Shown in pieces: positions 26,175 through 35,280 of a stretch of 64,000 bases of DNA. Within the stretch, counting starts at the first letter, position 1; each line of letters opens with the position of its first letter. The notes below the pieces were generated by a model. That model was not told the origin of the DNA and did no database searches. It saw nothing but the letters and a program-made list of their open reading frames with translations. This DNA is from Rhodobacter sp. (GTDB lineage Bacteria; Pseudomonadota; Alphaproteobacteria; Rhodobacterales; Rhodobacteraceae): NCBI GenBank assembly GCA_027484145.1, contig JAIXUH010000013.1:248001-312000 (forward strand), given 5' to 3'. The translations under genes and the position numbers were made by a program.

Positions 26175-27209
26175 CTATTGGTCGCGCCAGATCAGCGCCT
26201 GATCACCGCCCAGCTTGGAATAAGACAAGGGGCGGAATTCTGCGGCAACCTTGCCAGCCAGCCCGCTTTCGCTGCCGGGGTCCAGTTGCAGATAGGCCTC
26301 CAGCCACGCCATGTGGAAACCTTCCAGCGTGTCAGAGCCGTCGAAAAAGCTTTGCGTCTCACCCGTGATTGCCTTTGTCATCTCACCCGTTTGCAGATCG
26401 GACAGGGCAAAGTTCACCACGCGCGCCAAAGCTCCATCGCAGATCGGCGTCAGGTCGGTGCCCCGCCGTTTCAGCAGCAAGGTCGAGACCACCAGCGGCG
26501 CGATGGCATGCAGCTGGTATTGCAACGCAAGATGGCCGCGCGTCATCTCTTGCGGCAGGCTGCCATCGGCGTCGGCCTTGCACAGCACAAATCGCGTGGA
26601 CCACGCGGCCCAGCCCAGCACCGTGCTGTCGTCCAGAAAAGGGGCCACTGATGCAGCACCAAGGGCTGCCCATGCGCGCAGGTTGCCTTGGCTGGCCCCT
26701 TTGGGTGCGTCTTCCTCCCAGAACTGCATCTGGGCATAAACCAACCCCGACAGCCAAGTGCGGATCAGATGAACATCACCCTGTGCGCCGCCATGTGGCA
26801 GCACCTGCAGCAGCACCAGCCCAAAGCCCGCGATGCGTGACCCGATGGTCAGTTGCGCCGTTTCCGATTGCAGATCGGCCAAGGCGTTGGCCTTTGCCCA
26901 GACCGCCATGGCCGCCACAACGCAATCGGCCATGGCCTTGGCGTCGGTCTTCTCATCGTAAACCGAATTTGCCGCCTCTGTCAGGTCGCGCAGAAAATCG
27001 TCGATCGGGTCAAGCGCCTCTTCGGCCTTTGCCTTGGCATCTGCGTCAATCTCGGACCGCGTTTCGCTGTCATCAGCATAGCGGCTCTCAAACGACAGGC
27101 TATAGACGGGCGCGGGCGCGGTAGGGCAATCCGCCGCCACGGCGGGCGAGGCCCCAAGTGTGGTGCAAAGCGCGGCACAGACAGCGGCAAGGCGAAACGC
27201 AGGCGTCAT
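26175..27209 (-). CDS. algL: AlgL-like periplasmic alginate lyase-fold protein, catalytic residues apparently lost
   Basis: 344 residues with a signal peptide (cleavage near SPAVAA). The downstream part reads collinearly with P. aeruginosa AlgL (alginate lyase, PL5): W180 AALGAASVAPF matches the NNHSYW helix and ALQYQLHAIAPL matches its active-site helix. However, the AlgL catalytic His202 is replaced by Leu177, Arg249 by Leu227 and Tyr256 by His234; only the Asn (176) remains. In Pseudomonas AlgL clears stray polymer from the periplasm. Here it may have only a structural role. Last gene of the alginate-type operon, overlapping algK (TGATG). Residue matching is from memory. Confidence 0.75.
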   Translation of the reverse strand: MTPAFRLAAVCAALCTTLGASPAVAADCPTAPAPVYSLSFESRYADDSETRSEIDADAKAKAEEALDPIDDFLRDLTEAANSVYDEKTDAKAMADCVVAAMAVWAKANALADLQSETAQLTIGSRIAGFGLVLLQVLPHGGAQGDVHLIRTWLSGLVYAQMQFWEEDAPKGASQGNLRAWAALGAASVAPFLDDSTVLGWAAWSTRFVLCKADADGSLPQEMTRGHLALQYQLHAIAPLVVSTLLLKRRGTDLTPICDGALARVVNFALSDLQTGEMTKAITGETQSFFDGSDTLEGFHMAWLEAYLQLDPGSESGLAGKVAAEFRPLSYSKLGGDQALIWRDQ

Positions 27210-29956
27210 TGCGTCTGCTCCAGTCGCAACAGCCGGGCAAGCTCCGCCGACCGCGCATCACCGCCGCGCGCCGCCTGTTCGGCCCAATCCAGCGCCGCCT
27301 TGCGGTCTGGTGGCGCGCCGATCCCTTGGGTCATCATCTGCGCAAGTTCGGCCATAGCGGTGACACTGCCACCTTCGGCCGCCTCGCGCAGCCAGCGGGC
27401 CGACGATTGCAGATCCGCAAGGGATGAGGCCGTGTCGCGTAACAGCAGCCCCAGCGACAGCTTGGCCGGGATATCGCCCCGCTGTGCCGCGCGCAGATAC
27501 ATGCCCATCACGTCAATCCTTTGGTTGACCAGCGTCCGCAGTTCCGGGCTGGCACGGGCAAAGCTGTGGCGGACAAAATCTTCATCCTCGGGCAGGCCCG
27601 TGGCCATCAGCGCGGCCAGATGTCCGACCGCGGCCTGCGGGTCATAGCTTTGCAGATCAGGGTCTGCGGTCAGCGTGAACAGCCCACGCAGGGCGCTGCG
27701 GTCGCCTTCGGCCAGAACCCGCTCCAGCACCTCAATCTCGGTGGGTGCTGTGCCCTTGTCGTACATGCCCACTTGCGTGTCGGTCAGGGCCAGCTTGGCC
27801 AGCACGCTGCCGCCATGAAAGGTCAGCCCGACCCGGTTCCATTGATACGATGCTTCGGGCCTGCCCAAATAGGCATAGGAATCTGCCAGTTCGGCCACGT
27901 CCTTGTTGCCGCAGGTCATCACCGAAACAGCGCGGTCCAAGTATTCATCCGCCGTTGCGGCGGGCAGATAGGGGATCGCGAACATGAGCGCCAGAAAATC
28001 GCCCCGCTCATCAATGGTCTGGGCGAATTCCTCGTAAACCAGCCGCGGGTCTTGGGTTTCGCGCAGCAACCTTGCCTTCAGGCGGATCGACGCGCCTTCG
28101 CCACGCGCCCCGGCCTTGTTCAACAAATCCATGATCTCGGCCGCGACGGCAGGGTTGCGCCCCTCGGCCTCAACTAGCGCGACCGCCAGATCAAGGGCCG
28201 TGGCAACGCCATTGTTCAGATAGGCGCGGCGCATGAATTCAATGGCCTGATCGCGCTCGGACGGTGTGGCCGCCAGAAAAAACTCCTGCCGGGCAAACAC
28301 CTCGATCGCTCGGTCCGACGACCCGGCGCGGCCAGCCCAATAGCGCAGCGCCTCGTCCCGCGCGGTGGGGTCGCGCTGCAAAAGCTGCATGAAGGAGGCA
28401 AGCGCAGTCGCGTCCCCGGCCAAGGCTTGCGACTGCACCTGCGCCAGAATCTCGGGTTCGCCAAAGGCATCAATTGCAATCAGATCATTCGGGTCGATAT
28501 CGACCGTGGCTGCCATCGTGGCGCGATAGTTGCGCGCCCAAAGATCGGCCTCGGTCAGACGGGGCGCGTCATTCATCTGGCACCGGAACAGCGAGTCAAG
28601 GTCGGACATCGCCTTGGCACGGCCAAACCGCTCGGCGCTTTCCAGCAGCAGGTTGACGGCGCGGTTCATTTGAACCGGATCATCGCGATACCGGATCAGC
28701 TTGCGGGCCAGATGCTCCATCCCTTCGGGGTCACGCCGCAGCGCGGCCTCCTCCAGCAGCGGCATCGCCTCGGCCTCGCCCGCCCATTCGCCTCGACGGG
28801 CCAGAACCTCAAGCGCCAGCTTGGTGAAGACCCACCCCGGCGCTGTGTCAAACCGGGTGACTTCACGCAAGTATTCCAGCAATGGCCCTGTGACGGCTGG
28901 ACGATCCCCGTCGAGATTGACCGCAAGCTGCACATAGGCGGTCAGCGGCGTTACCCCCGGCGCGGGCGCGGTCGAAAAGTTGAAGCCAAGGATATCGGTC
29001 AGCGTCTGCTCATCCACATCCGACGCCGACTGAATCCGCTTGGCCTGTTCCAGATCAAGCGAGATGCCGCGCTGCACCGCAAGGCGCAGATACTTCAGCA
29101 TCTCATCGTTGTCCTTGCGCTCGGCCTTGGCGCCAAGGTGGAATTCGACAACCCGCCACGCGGCCGAGGCAGAGCCCAGATCGGCGGCAAAACGATACCA
29201 GGCAAAGGCCACTTCGGGATTGGGCGACACGATGTCACCCGAGATATACTCCTGCGCGATGCGTTCGGCGTGGCCACAGACCTGTTCGTTCATGGGGCCA
29301 AGGATGCCACCAAAGGCCAAGGTCACCGTCATGTCCAGCGGCGCATCCCAACCGGGAACCGGATTGCCCTGCAACTCCATCCGGGCAAGGGCCAACAGCG
29401 CTTCGGCATTGCCGCCATAGGCGGCGTCGCGCAACAGCCCGTGGGCATAGTCCACATCAGCCGCCACGCCGATGCCGTTCAGGTAATAGTTCGCCAGCAC
29501 CACCTTTTGTGCCCCGGTGATCTGCGTCCCGCCATGGCGGATGCCATCGATCAGCCCAAGGGTGCTCAGTTCCGCCACACGCCCGGCGTCGATGAACAGG
29601 GCGACCCGCGCAAGGGTGGCATTCGTTCCGGCAAAACCCTTGTCCAGTTCTGCCCGCCAGCCAATCAGCGTTTCGATGAAATCAAACCACCGGGCGGCAT
29701 CTTCGGTTTGCAGCATGCGAATGTCGCGCTGGATGAACCGCAGCCGCAACGCATCGGTCAGCAGGCCCTGCTCGCCCGCGGTGGTTTCCTCCGGCGCATC
29801 TGCCGCGCCGCACAGATCCTGCGGTTCGACCACCGGCGGCATGAACGAGATCTCAAGCGTCCGTGCCGCCGCCATGGGCGCGCCAAGGCAAGTGGTCATC
29901 GCTGCAATGGCCACCAAGGACACCCAGCGGTGAAAGGGTCGCTTTGCCTGCGTCAT
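27206..29956 (-). CDS. algK: AlgK-like Sel1/TPR scaffold protein, about twice the usual length
   Basis: 916 residues with a signal peptide; Pseudomonas AlgK has about 475. Sel1-like helical repeats are spread along the chain (for instance YYLNGIGVAADVDYAHGLLRDAA, read in part near residue 150, and AELAQMMTQGIGAPPDRKAA close to the C-terminus). AlgK is the outer-membrane lipoprotein scaffold that links the periplasmic proteins to the porin. No convincing lipobox is seen here (only a weak MTTC). The extra length may replace a missing partner such as AlgE. It overlaps algX and algL by 1-4 nt on each side. Confidence 0.72.
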   Translation of the reverse strand: MTQAKRPFHRWVSLVAIAAMTTCLGAPMAAARTLEISFMPPVVEPQDLCGAADAPEETTAGEQGLLTDALRLRFIQRDIRMLQTEDAARWFDFIETLIGWRAELDKGFAGTNATLARVALFIDAGRVAELSTLGLIDGIRHGGTQITGAQKVVLANYYLNGIGVAADVDYAHGLLRDAAYGGNAEALLALARMELQGNPVPGWDAPLDMTVTLAFGGILGPMNEQVCGHAERIAQEYISGDIVSPNPEVAFAWYRFAADLGSASAAWRVVEFHLGAKAERKDNDEMLKYLRLAVQRGISLDLEQAKRIQSASDVDEQTLTDILGFNFSTAPAPGVTPLTAYVQLAVNLDGDRPAVTGPLLEYLREVTRFDTAPGWVFTKLALEVLARRGEWAGEAEAMPLLEEAALRRDPEGMEHLARKLIRYRDDPVQMNRAVNLLLESAERFGRAKAMSDLDSLFRCQMNDAPRLTEADLWARNYRATMAATVDIDPNDLIAIDAFGEPEILAQVQSQALAGDATALASFMQLLQRDPTARDEALRYWAGRAGSSDRAIEVFARQEFFLAATPSERDQAIEFMRRAYLNNGVATALDLAVALVEAEGRNPAVAAEIMDLLNKAGARGEGASIRLKARLLRETQDPRLVYEEFAQTIDERGDFLALMFAIPYLPAATADEYLDRAVSVMTCGNKDVAELADSYAYLGRPEASYQWNRVGLTFHGGSVLAKLALTDTQVGMYDKGTAPTEIEVLERVLAEGDRSALRGLFTLTADPDLQSYDPQAAVGHLAALMATGLPEDEDFVRHSFARASPELRTLVNQRIDVMGMYLRAAQRGDIPAKLSLGLLLRDTASSLADLQSSARWLREAAEGGSVTAMAELAQMMTQGIGAPPDRKAALDWAEQAARGGDARSAELARLLRLEQTQ

Positions 29957-31296
29957 TGGTCGGCCCCCATGCTTGCGGGTTGGGTGCAGGCCGTCAGCCG
30001 CGCTGTCGGCCCGAAGGGCACATCCATCACCACTTCCAGCGTGCGCGCGCCGTCGGGGGGAAGCCCGGTCATCGGCATGAAGAACCGTCCCGTCGGCATC
30101 TGTTTGGGGTGCCGCACGATGGTGCGGCTGCGCACCATCCCCGTCACCCCGGATACAAAGTCAAACCGCGCCTGCGTGGCAGGCGCGCCTTCGGCATCCA
30201 GAAACAGGGTATAGGATTGCGCCGGGTCCAGCCCGCCCAGATCGGCGATCAGCATCGTGGCATCGCGCCCCGGCAAAACCGGCAGCGGAATCTGGCACAG
30301 CCCCGCCGCGGCCGCTGTCAGTTCCGCCATCGGCTGGTCGCCGGTTCGCGCCAGCGATTGCTCGACCGGGTTCATCCAGACCAGAAAGGCGGGCCGCGCC
30401 TCCTGAAAACTGCGGGAGGTCACAAAGGTGGAAATCGCGGCAAAAGCATCGCCACCCGGCACGGTGTATTCCACGACATCCAGCCCCGAAAACTCGGACA
30501 GAAAACCGGCAAGGTTTGCTGCCGGGTCCGCCGTTTTGTCAGTGCCCATGATGGCCACACGCGGCGCGGTTCCGCTGGTGGCAAACGCGGTCGTTGCAGA
30601 TGCCCCAAGGCTGGCCGAGACGCGCGTGGTGGCAAAGCCCTCCATCTGGGCGGCGGGCAGGGGTTGCAGACAATGGCGTTGCAACATCGTGCGCATGTCA
30701 GAGTCCAGCGTCACCGTGCCAGAAGATCGCGTTTCGAACCGCCCTTTCGGCATCTCGGCATAGGCAGGTTGCGTAGCAATGACATCGCCGATGGCGCGCG
30801 CCACACGGCGGGCACCATGGCCAGTCAGCCGGTCATCGGTGGCCAGAACAGAAGGTTGCGCCGCATCCTGCGCCACCAGCGCGCGGCGCAGGTTCACAGC
30901 AGAAACACCCGCCTGCGCAAGCTGGCGCACGGTTTCGTCATAGGTTGTGGCCGCAAGGGTGGGGTCAAACCCAAGATCGCGCGCCGCATCGGGCAGGTTG
31001 CCGGGCATGGCAAGACCCTTGGCCGGCAGCGGCGCAAAGATCAGCGTCGTGCCCGCACTGGCCAGCGCCCGCGACAGCTTTGCCATGTCTTCGATCGTTT
31101 CATGGGCAAAGGGGTGGAACATCTGCAGATCCGGGGTGATCGTGTAGAACACTCCTGATGTGCCTTCAACACTGGGCAAACCATGGCGACCCGACAGATC
31201 GGTGCAGCCAAAGGCCTGTTGCGCCTGTGCAGCCGCGCCTTGCAGCAGGCAAGCACAGGCCGCGCAGAGCTGCAGCAGTTTTCGCGCGTTTGTCAT
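29953..31296 (-). CDS. algX: AlgX/AlgJ-like SGNH-fold protein without catalytic Ser and His
   Basis: 447 residues with a signal peptide ending AAAQA. The SGNH-hydrolase-like core and a C-terminal beta domain follow the AlgX plan. The segment matching the AlgX TDTHW dyad reads ATDDRLTGHGA (152-162): the Asp is kept but the His is Arg156. The nucleophile block (GTSxS in AlgX) reads GTDKTAD with Asp253 in place of Ser. It therefore should not O-acetylate polymer, in line with the absence of algI, algJ and algF. It may still bind the chain or hold the export complex together. Start at 31296 is set by the signal peptide and the overlap with the previous stop. Confidence 0.72.
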   Translation of the reverse strand: MTNARKLLQLCAACACLLQGAAAQAQQAFGCTDLSGRHGLPSVEGTSGVFYTITPDLQMFHPFAHETIEDMAKLSRALASAGTTLIFAPLPAKGLAMPGNLPDAARDLGFDPTLAATTYDETVRQLAQAGVSAVNLRRALVAQDAAQPSVLATDDRLTGHGARRVARAIGDVIATQPAYAEMPKGRFETRSSGTVTLDSDMRTMLQRHCLQPLPAAQMEGFATTRVSASLGASATTAFATSGTAPRVAIMGTDKTADPAANLAGFLSEFSGLDVVEYTVPGGDAFAAISTFVTSRSFQEARPAFLVWMNPVEQSLARTGDQPMAELTAAAAGLCQIPLPVLPGRDATMLIADLGGLDPAQSYTLFLDAEGAPATQARFDFVSGVTGMVRSRTIVRHPKQMPTGRFFMPMTGLPPDGARTLEVVMDVPFGPTARLTACTQPASMGADQ

Positions 31297-32105
31297 TGCG
31301 AGACCGCGGTGACAGTGGCCGTTGACGGATTGGCGGCAAGGGCGCGCAGGTTCTGCACGCTGGTCTGCACGCCAAGGTTTCCGCTGGCGGCAGCGCGACC
31401 CAGATAATCCTGCAACATCGCCTCTTGTTCCGCACTGCGTGGAGACACCTGCATCAATCGCAGGGCAAGGCGCAACGGCACCCGGCCATCGCCCTTCTTG
31501 TCGCCTTGGTCCAACAGCTTTTGGCGCGTAGCTTCGGACAGCGGGCCAAACAGGCGGCCTTCGCCGTTCAGATCGATCACGGCATCCAGTGCCAGCGCGT
31601 TTCCGGCCCAAGCATGGGGGTACAGCATGGCCACATAAGCCTTTTTCCGGTCGGCCGGTTCGGTCAGCGGGTCAAGCTTGGCCAAGGCGTCCACGACGGC
31701 GCCCAAAGACCAGACGCGCCCGGCGCTGACCGCAATGGTTCCGTAATAGGCGATGTCCGACGGGTTGGCCGCATCGCCGCGTGCCAGCAACAGCCTGACA
31801 TAGGCTTGGGCGGCCAGACTGTCGCGATGGTCTGCCAAAGCGCGAAGCATGGCTTCGGGCACAGGCTGATCGTCCAGCATCGCCTTGCGCGCTGCGCGCA
31901 GCTCGGGCGTGGGCAGCCGCGCCGTGCGGGTCAGGCCCGGATCGACCACCACGCTGATCTGACGTGACGCCTTGTCCGCCGGAATGGGCAGGGCAAGGCT
32001 GCGCGATGGTTGAGCCACCTGTTGCGCCACCGCGGGCAGGGTGCTGATCAGCACCAGTGCGGCAAGGGCCAGCGGTACACGGATCAGGGCAAAACGGTTC
32101 AGCAT
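31293..32105 (-). CDS. Exported helical-repeat protein of unknown function in the alginate-type operon
   Basis: 270 residues. Signal peptide with cleavage near PAVAQQ; the mature part is almost all helical, with alternating Ala/Leu-rich stretches and a C-terminal unit (EAMLQDYLGRAAASGN) that resembles one Sel1/TPR repeat. I do not recognise the family. It lies where algE or another scaffold gene would be in Pseudomonas, but it is not a beta-barrel. The start at 32105 gives the signal peptide and has AGGGG upstream; it overlaps algX by 4 nt and follows algG by 16 nt. A short AlgK-like adaptor is the most reasonable guess. Confidence 0.7.
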   Translation of the reverse strand: MLNRFALIRVPLALAALVLISTLPAVAQQVAQPSRSLALPIPADKASRQISVVVDPGLTRTARLPTPELRAARKAMLDDQPVPEAMLRALADHRDSLAAQAYVRLLLARGDAANPSDIAYYGTIAVSAGRVWSLGAVVDALAKLDPLTEPADRKKAYVAMLYPHAWAGNALALDAVIDLNGEGRLFGPLSEATRQKLLDQGDKKGDGRVPLRLALRLMQVSPRSAEQEAMLQDYLGRAAASGNLGVQTSVQNLRALAANPSTATVTAVSQ

Positions 32106-32121
32106 CACACCCCTGCCTTTC

Positions 32122-33801
32122 CTATTCGCCAGCACAGACGTCAACATCGGATGCGGCCAGTTTCGCCGTAACGGGCGCAAGATCACCCAACCCGCCCGAA
32201 GTCAGCACCAAGGGTTCATCCCCGCGCAGATTGCGCGCGACATAAACCGACTGCATTGCCATGTCGCCGCTCAGGAACTGCGGAAACTGGTGGCGGAAAT
32301 CATTGCCGGCCAGCACAAGACGCTCCCCTTCGGCGGTCGAGATGCCAGACCCGTTTGCCGCCAGCATGTTCGCCATCATGCGGGTTTCGGTGCCTTCGGG
32401 CTGTGCCGAAACCCACAGGCCCGCACTGTGGTTGCCCATGACGGCATTGCGCTGCACGTCGGTGCCCCGGCTTGTGCGCACCTCGATGCCCTTCTGGCGG
32501 TTCTGCAACACCAGATTGCCCCAGATATGCCCGCAGTCAGACTTCAGCACCGTGATGCCGCTGCCCTTGCGGCGGAAGATGATGTTCTGCGACAGCGTCA
32601 CACCTGCGCTGCCGTTGCGCACGACGATACCTGCGCGCTCCCCGCCAAGGATGACGTTGCCATCCACCACACCATCGGCCGATCCTTCCTCGAACCGGAT
32701 GGCGTTTGTGGGCATCCGCCCGGAAAACAGGTTGCCGCTGACAATGGCATCGCGGCTGCGCGTCAGCACAAGGGCCGGGCCGCGCATGTCGCGAAAGTGG
32801 TTTCCGCGCACCTCGACGTCATCCGCCGCTGCAATTGCCACGGTCATCACGCCGTCAAAGTGGCTGTCCGTGATCGTGCTGGCCCGGCCACTGGGGCGCA
32901 GCGCATTGCGCATGATCGAAAAGCCCGAGAATTTTGGCGAACTGCCAAAACCAAGGCCGCTGATCCGCCCTCCCGATACCGTGACAGACCCGCTGTCTGC
33001 TGTGGTTACAAAGGGCATGAAGGCCAAACTGGCCGAGGCGCGGTCACCCACAGCGGCGATGGTCGCGCCCTGCACGTCAAGATGGCCGAAGTTGATGATG
33101 AAGGCCCCGTCAGGGCGGCTGAGGTTCAGCACATCACCTGGCGCCAGTTCCAGACGCGCCTCGGCCCAAAGGACAAGCGGCACTTTCAGGGTCAGCGCTT
33201 GGCCGCTGCCGGCCTCGGCCATCCCTTGCGCCACCAGCACCTCGCGCAGGCTGGCAAGGGTCAGGCTGCCACGGCGCACAACCAGCGCATCAAGGGCGGC
33301 GCCGTCCTGCGGGGCAAGGGTGGGGCCCGCCATATTGGCCCCCGATTTGCTTTGGGCGGCCAGCACGGCCCCTGTATCTTCGGGCCCATAGGCCTGTGAC
33401 AGCATCGTCAGGGCAAGACGCATGTTCAGGCGCTGCACCTCGACCGGGCCGGCAAAGGGGTCGTCCCCGGCCTGCCGTGCGGTAGCAAAGGCGGTCAGCG
33501 AAAACGGCAAGGCCGGTGCAGCCTTGACCTGCGCCACTTCGGCTTGGGCTGCTGGCGCAAATCCCGTCAGGTTCGCCTGCCCGATCAGGGCACTGGCCGA
33601 AAGGTTGGCCGACGCCGGGTCTTCGATCTGGCGCTGCAGGGATTCCAGCCTTGCGGCCCATTCCAGCCCCTGATGCTGCGGCGACGCGACAGCCTGGGGT
33701 GCAACACCCAGCCCCGCCGCCATCACAAAGGCCACAAGCGCCACGCCGGAACGGCGCAGCGCTGTAAGGCCGGACAGGAGGGGCCGGTGCGGTTCAGCCA
33801 T
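32122..33801 (-). CDS. algG: AlgG-like right-handed beta-helix protein lacking the DPHD epimerase motif
   Basis: 559 residues with an N-terminal signal region, then a long beta-helix with repeated GN-x-hydrophobic turns (about 270-490). It matches AlgG at SLAFMPFVT (near 258) and through the helix repeats. AlgG converts mannuronate to guluronate in the periplasm using the Asp-Pro-His-Asp motif. At the matching turn this protein reads LVLTRSR (344-350), and the following Arg-bearing turn reads NAIRFEEGS. The epimerase chemistry therefore looks lost. Start MAEPHRP at 33801 overlaps algA by 8 nt with AAAGG upstream; longer starts lie deeper in algA. Confidence 0.78.
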   Translation of the reverse strand: MAEPHRPLLSGLTALRRSGVALVAFVMAAGLGVAPQAVASPQHQGLEWAARLESLQRQIEDPASANLSASALIGQANLTGFAPAAQAEVAQVKAAPALPFSLTAFATARQAGDDPFAGPVEVQRLNMRLALTMLSQAYGPEDTGAVLAAQSKSGANMAGPTLAPQDGAALDALVVRRGSLTLASLREVLVAQGMAEAGSGQALTLKVPLVLWAEARLELAPGDVLNLSRPDGAFIINFGHLDVQGATIAAVGDRASASLAFMPFVTTADSGSVTVSGGRISGLGFGSSPKFSGFSIMRNALRPSGRASTITDSHFDGVMTVAIAAADDVEVRGNHFRDMRGPALVLTRSRDAIVSGNLFSGRMPTNAIRFEEGSADGVVDGNVILGGERAGIVVRNGSAGVTLSQNIIFRRKGSGITVLKSDCGHIWGNLVLQNRQKGIEVRTSRGTDVQRNAVMGNHSAGLWVSAQPEGTETRMMANMLAANGSGISTAEGERLVLAGNDFRHQFPQFLSGDMAMQSVYVARNLRGDEPLVLTSGGLGDLAPVTAKLAASDVDVCAGE

Positions 33802-35278
33802 TGGCGACCTTTGGCACATTCGGCGGGCCACCCGGTTCCGGCAGCATGCCGGGCGCAGGTTGCGGCACGGCTTCGACTGTCAGCGGGGCGGGAACTTCGG
33901 CCACCTCGACCATGCCAAAGCACATCACCACCACTTCGGCCTCTTCGTTGCCGCCGTTGACCAGCATCACCGGGATGTCTGCCGGCAGATCGGCCCGCTG
34001 GCCTGCCGAAAGCAGGCTGCTGGCGTGTACGGATGCCACGATCAGCGCGCCACGCGACACCAGCACCTCGCGGCGGTTGTCGGGGGCAAGGTTGATGCTG
34101 TCACCCGGTGCGATCCGAGCCGTGGCGATCTGCACGGCCTCGCTGTGGAACAGCGGCTGCAGGCCGTGGTCCTGCGGCTTGGGCGCGGCCTTGACCGAGA
34201 TGTGGCGCTCAGCCTCGACCCGGTTGCCCAGCTTCAGATATTCGGCCACTTTCTTGACGCTTTGGCAATGGCCGACACGGGTGACCAGCAAGGCATCTGG
34301 CGTGTCGATGACGATGGCATCCTTCATCCCCACCAGCGTCACAAGGCGTGAGGTCGAACGCACCATCGAATTGGTGGTTTCAACGGCGATGACGTCACCT
34401 TGCAGCACGTTGCCCTGATCGTTGAACTGCGAAATGCCATACATCGCTGTCCAGCTTCCGACATCGCTCCAATCCACGCTCAGCGGGGCAAGGGCGATGC
34501 GGTCAGTCTTTTCAAACACCATGCTTTCGGTCGGCGCGGCGGCCGCGCGACCGAAATGCTCGGCGCTCAGTTCAAACCCGTCAGCCGCAAGTGTGCCATG
34601 CTCTATCGCAAGGCGGACCGCCTCGACGCTGGCCGGGTCAAACTTGCGGTATTCGTCGATGATGGTGCGGGCGCTGAACATGCTTAGGCCCGATGCCCAA
34701 TAGGCGATGTCGCTTTCCACCAAGAGCCGGGCCTTACGCGCCGGGGGCTTTTCGACAAAGCGCTGCACATTGCGAAGGCCGGGGTGTTCGATCACCGGGC
34801 CACCGTCTGTGATGTAGCCAAAGCCGGTTTCAGCATAACGCGGCTTGATCCCGAAGGTGATGATGCGGCCCTGCTGGGCAGCGGCCACCATGGCAAAGAT
34901 CGTCTGGTTCAGATCGCCGTTGATCACATGATCGGCCGGCACCACAACCATCAGGCCATCAGGGTCCTGCACGATCAGGCGCATCGCGGCGGCCAGAACC
35001 GCCGGGCCCGTGTTGCGGCCCATGGGTTCATGGATCACCTGCGCGTCACAGCCCACTTCGGCCAGTTGCTCGGCAATCGTGGCGCGATGCTTGACCGATG
35101 ACACGACAATCGGCTTTTCATAGGCAAGGCTTCGGTGCCGTTCGAGCGCCGACTGAAAGAAGGTCAGCGAAGCAGCATCGCCGACTTTCTGAAATTGCTT
35201 CGGGCTTTGGGTGCGTGACACCGGCCAGAGACGCGTTCCGTTGCCGCCACAGATGATCAGGGGGTAGACGCGAGACAT
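33794..35278 (-). CDS. algA: Mannose-1-phosphate guanylyltransferase with degenerate isomerase cupin
   Basis: 494 residues. The N-terminal nucleotidyltransferase has the signature GGNGTRLWPVSR and FVEKPP, and makes GDP-mannose from mannose 1-phosphate. In bifunctional AlgA the C-terminal cupin is a mannose-6-phosphate isomerase with a QMHHHRAEHW metal site. Here the corresponding region (about 370-470) reads INLAPDNRREVLVSRGA with no His cluster, so isomerase activity is not expected and must come from another gene. A Pro-rich tail ends the protein. Placed between alg44 (2 nt gap) and algG (8-nt overlap). Confidence 0.88.
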   Translation of the reverse strand: MSRVYPLIICGGNGTRLWPVSRTQSPKQFQKVGDAASLTFFQSALERHRSLAYEKPIVVSSVKHRATIAEQLAEVGCDAQVIHEPMGRNTGPAVLAAAMRLIVQDPDGLMVVVPADHVINGDLNQTIFAMVAAAQQGRIITFGIKPRYAETGFGYITDGGPVIEHPGLRNVQRFVEKPPARKARLLVESDIAYWASGLSMFSARTIIDEYRKFDPASVEAVRLAIEHGTLAADGFELSAEHFGRAAAAPTESMVFEKTDRIALAPLSVDWSDVGSWTAMYGISQFNDQGNVLQGDVIAVETTNSMVRSTSRLVTLVGMKDAIVIDTPDALLVTRVGHCQSVKKVAEYLKLGNRVEAERHISVKAAPKPQDHGLQPLFHSEAVQIATARIAPGDSINLAPDNRREVLVSRGALIVASVHASSLLSAGQRADLPADIPVMLVNGGNEEAEVVVMCFGMVEVAEVPAPLTVEAVPQPAPGMLPEPGGPPNVPKVANG

Positions 35279-35280
35279 GA

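Noticed and set aside
28427-30214. Long plus-strand open frame (about 595 codons) opposite algK and algX
   Set aside because: It is antisense to well-supported coupled genes, has Arg/Gly/His-rich shadow composition and no domain or ribosome-binding site; a GC-bias artefact.
32261-33391. Plus-strand open frame of about 376 codons opposite algG
   Set aside because: Antisense shadow with very high Arg/Ser/Pro content and no recognisable motif.
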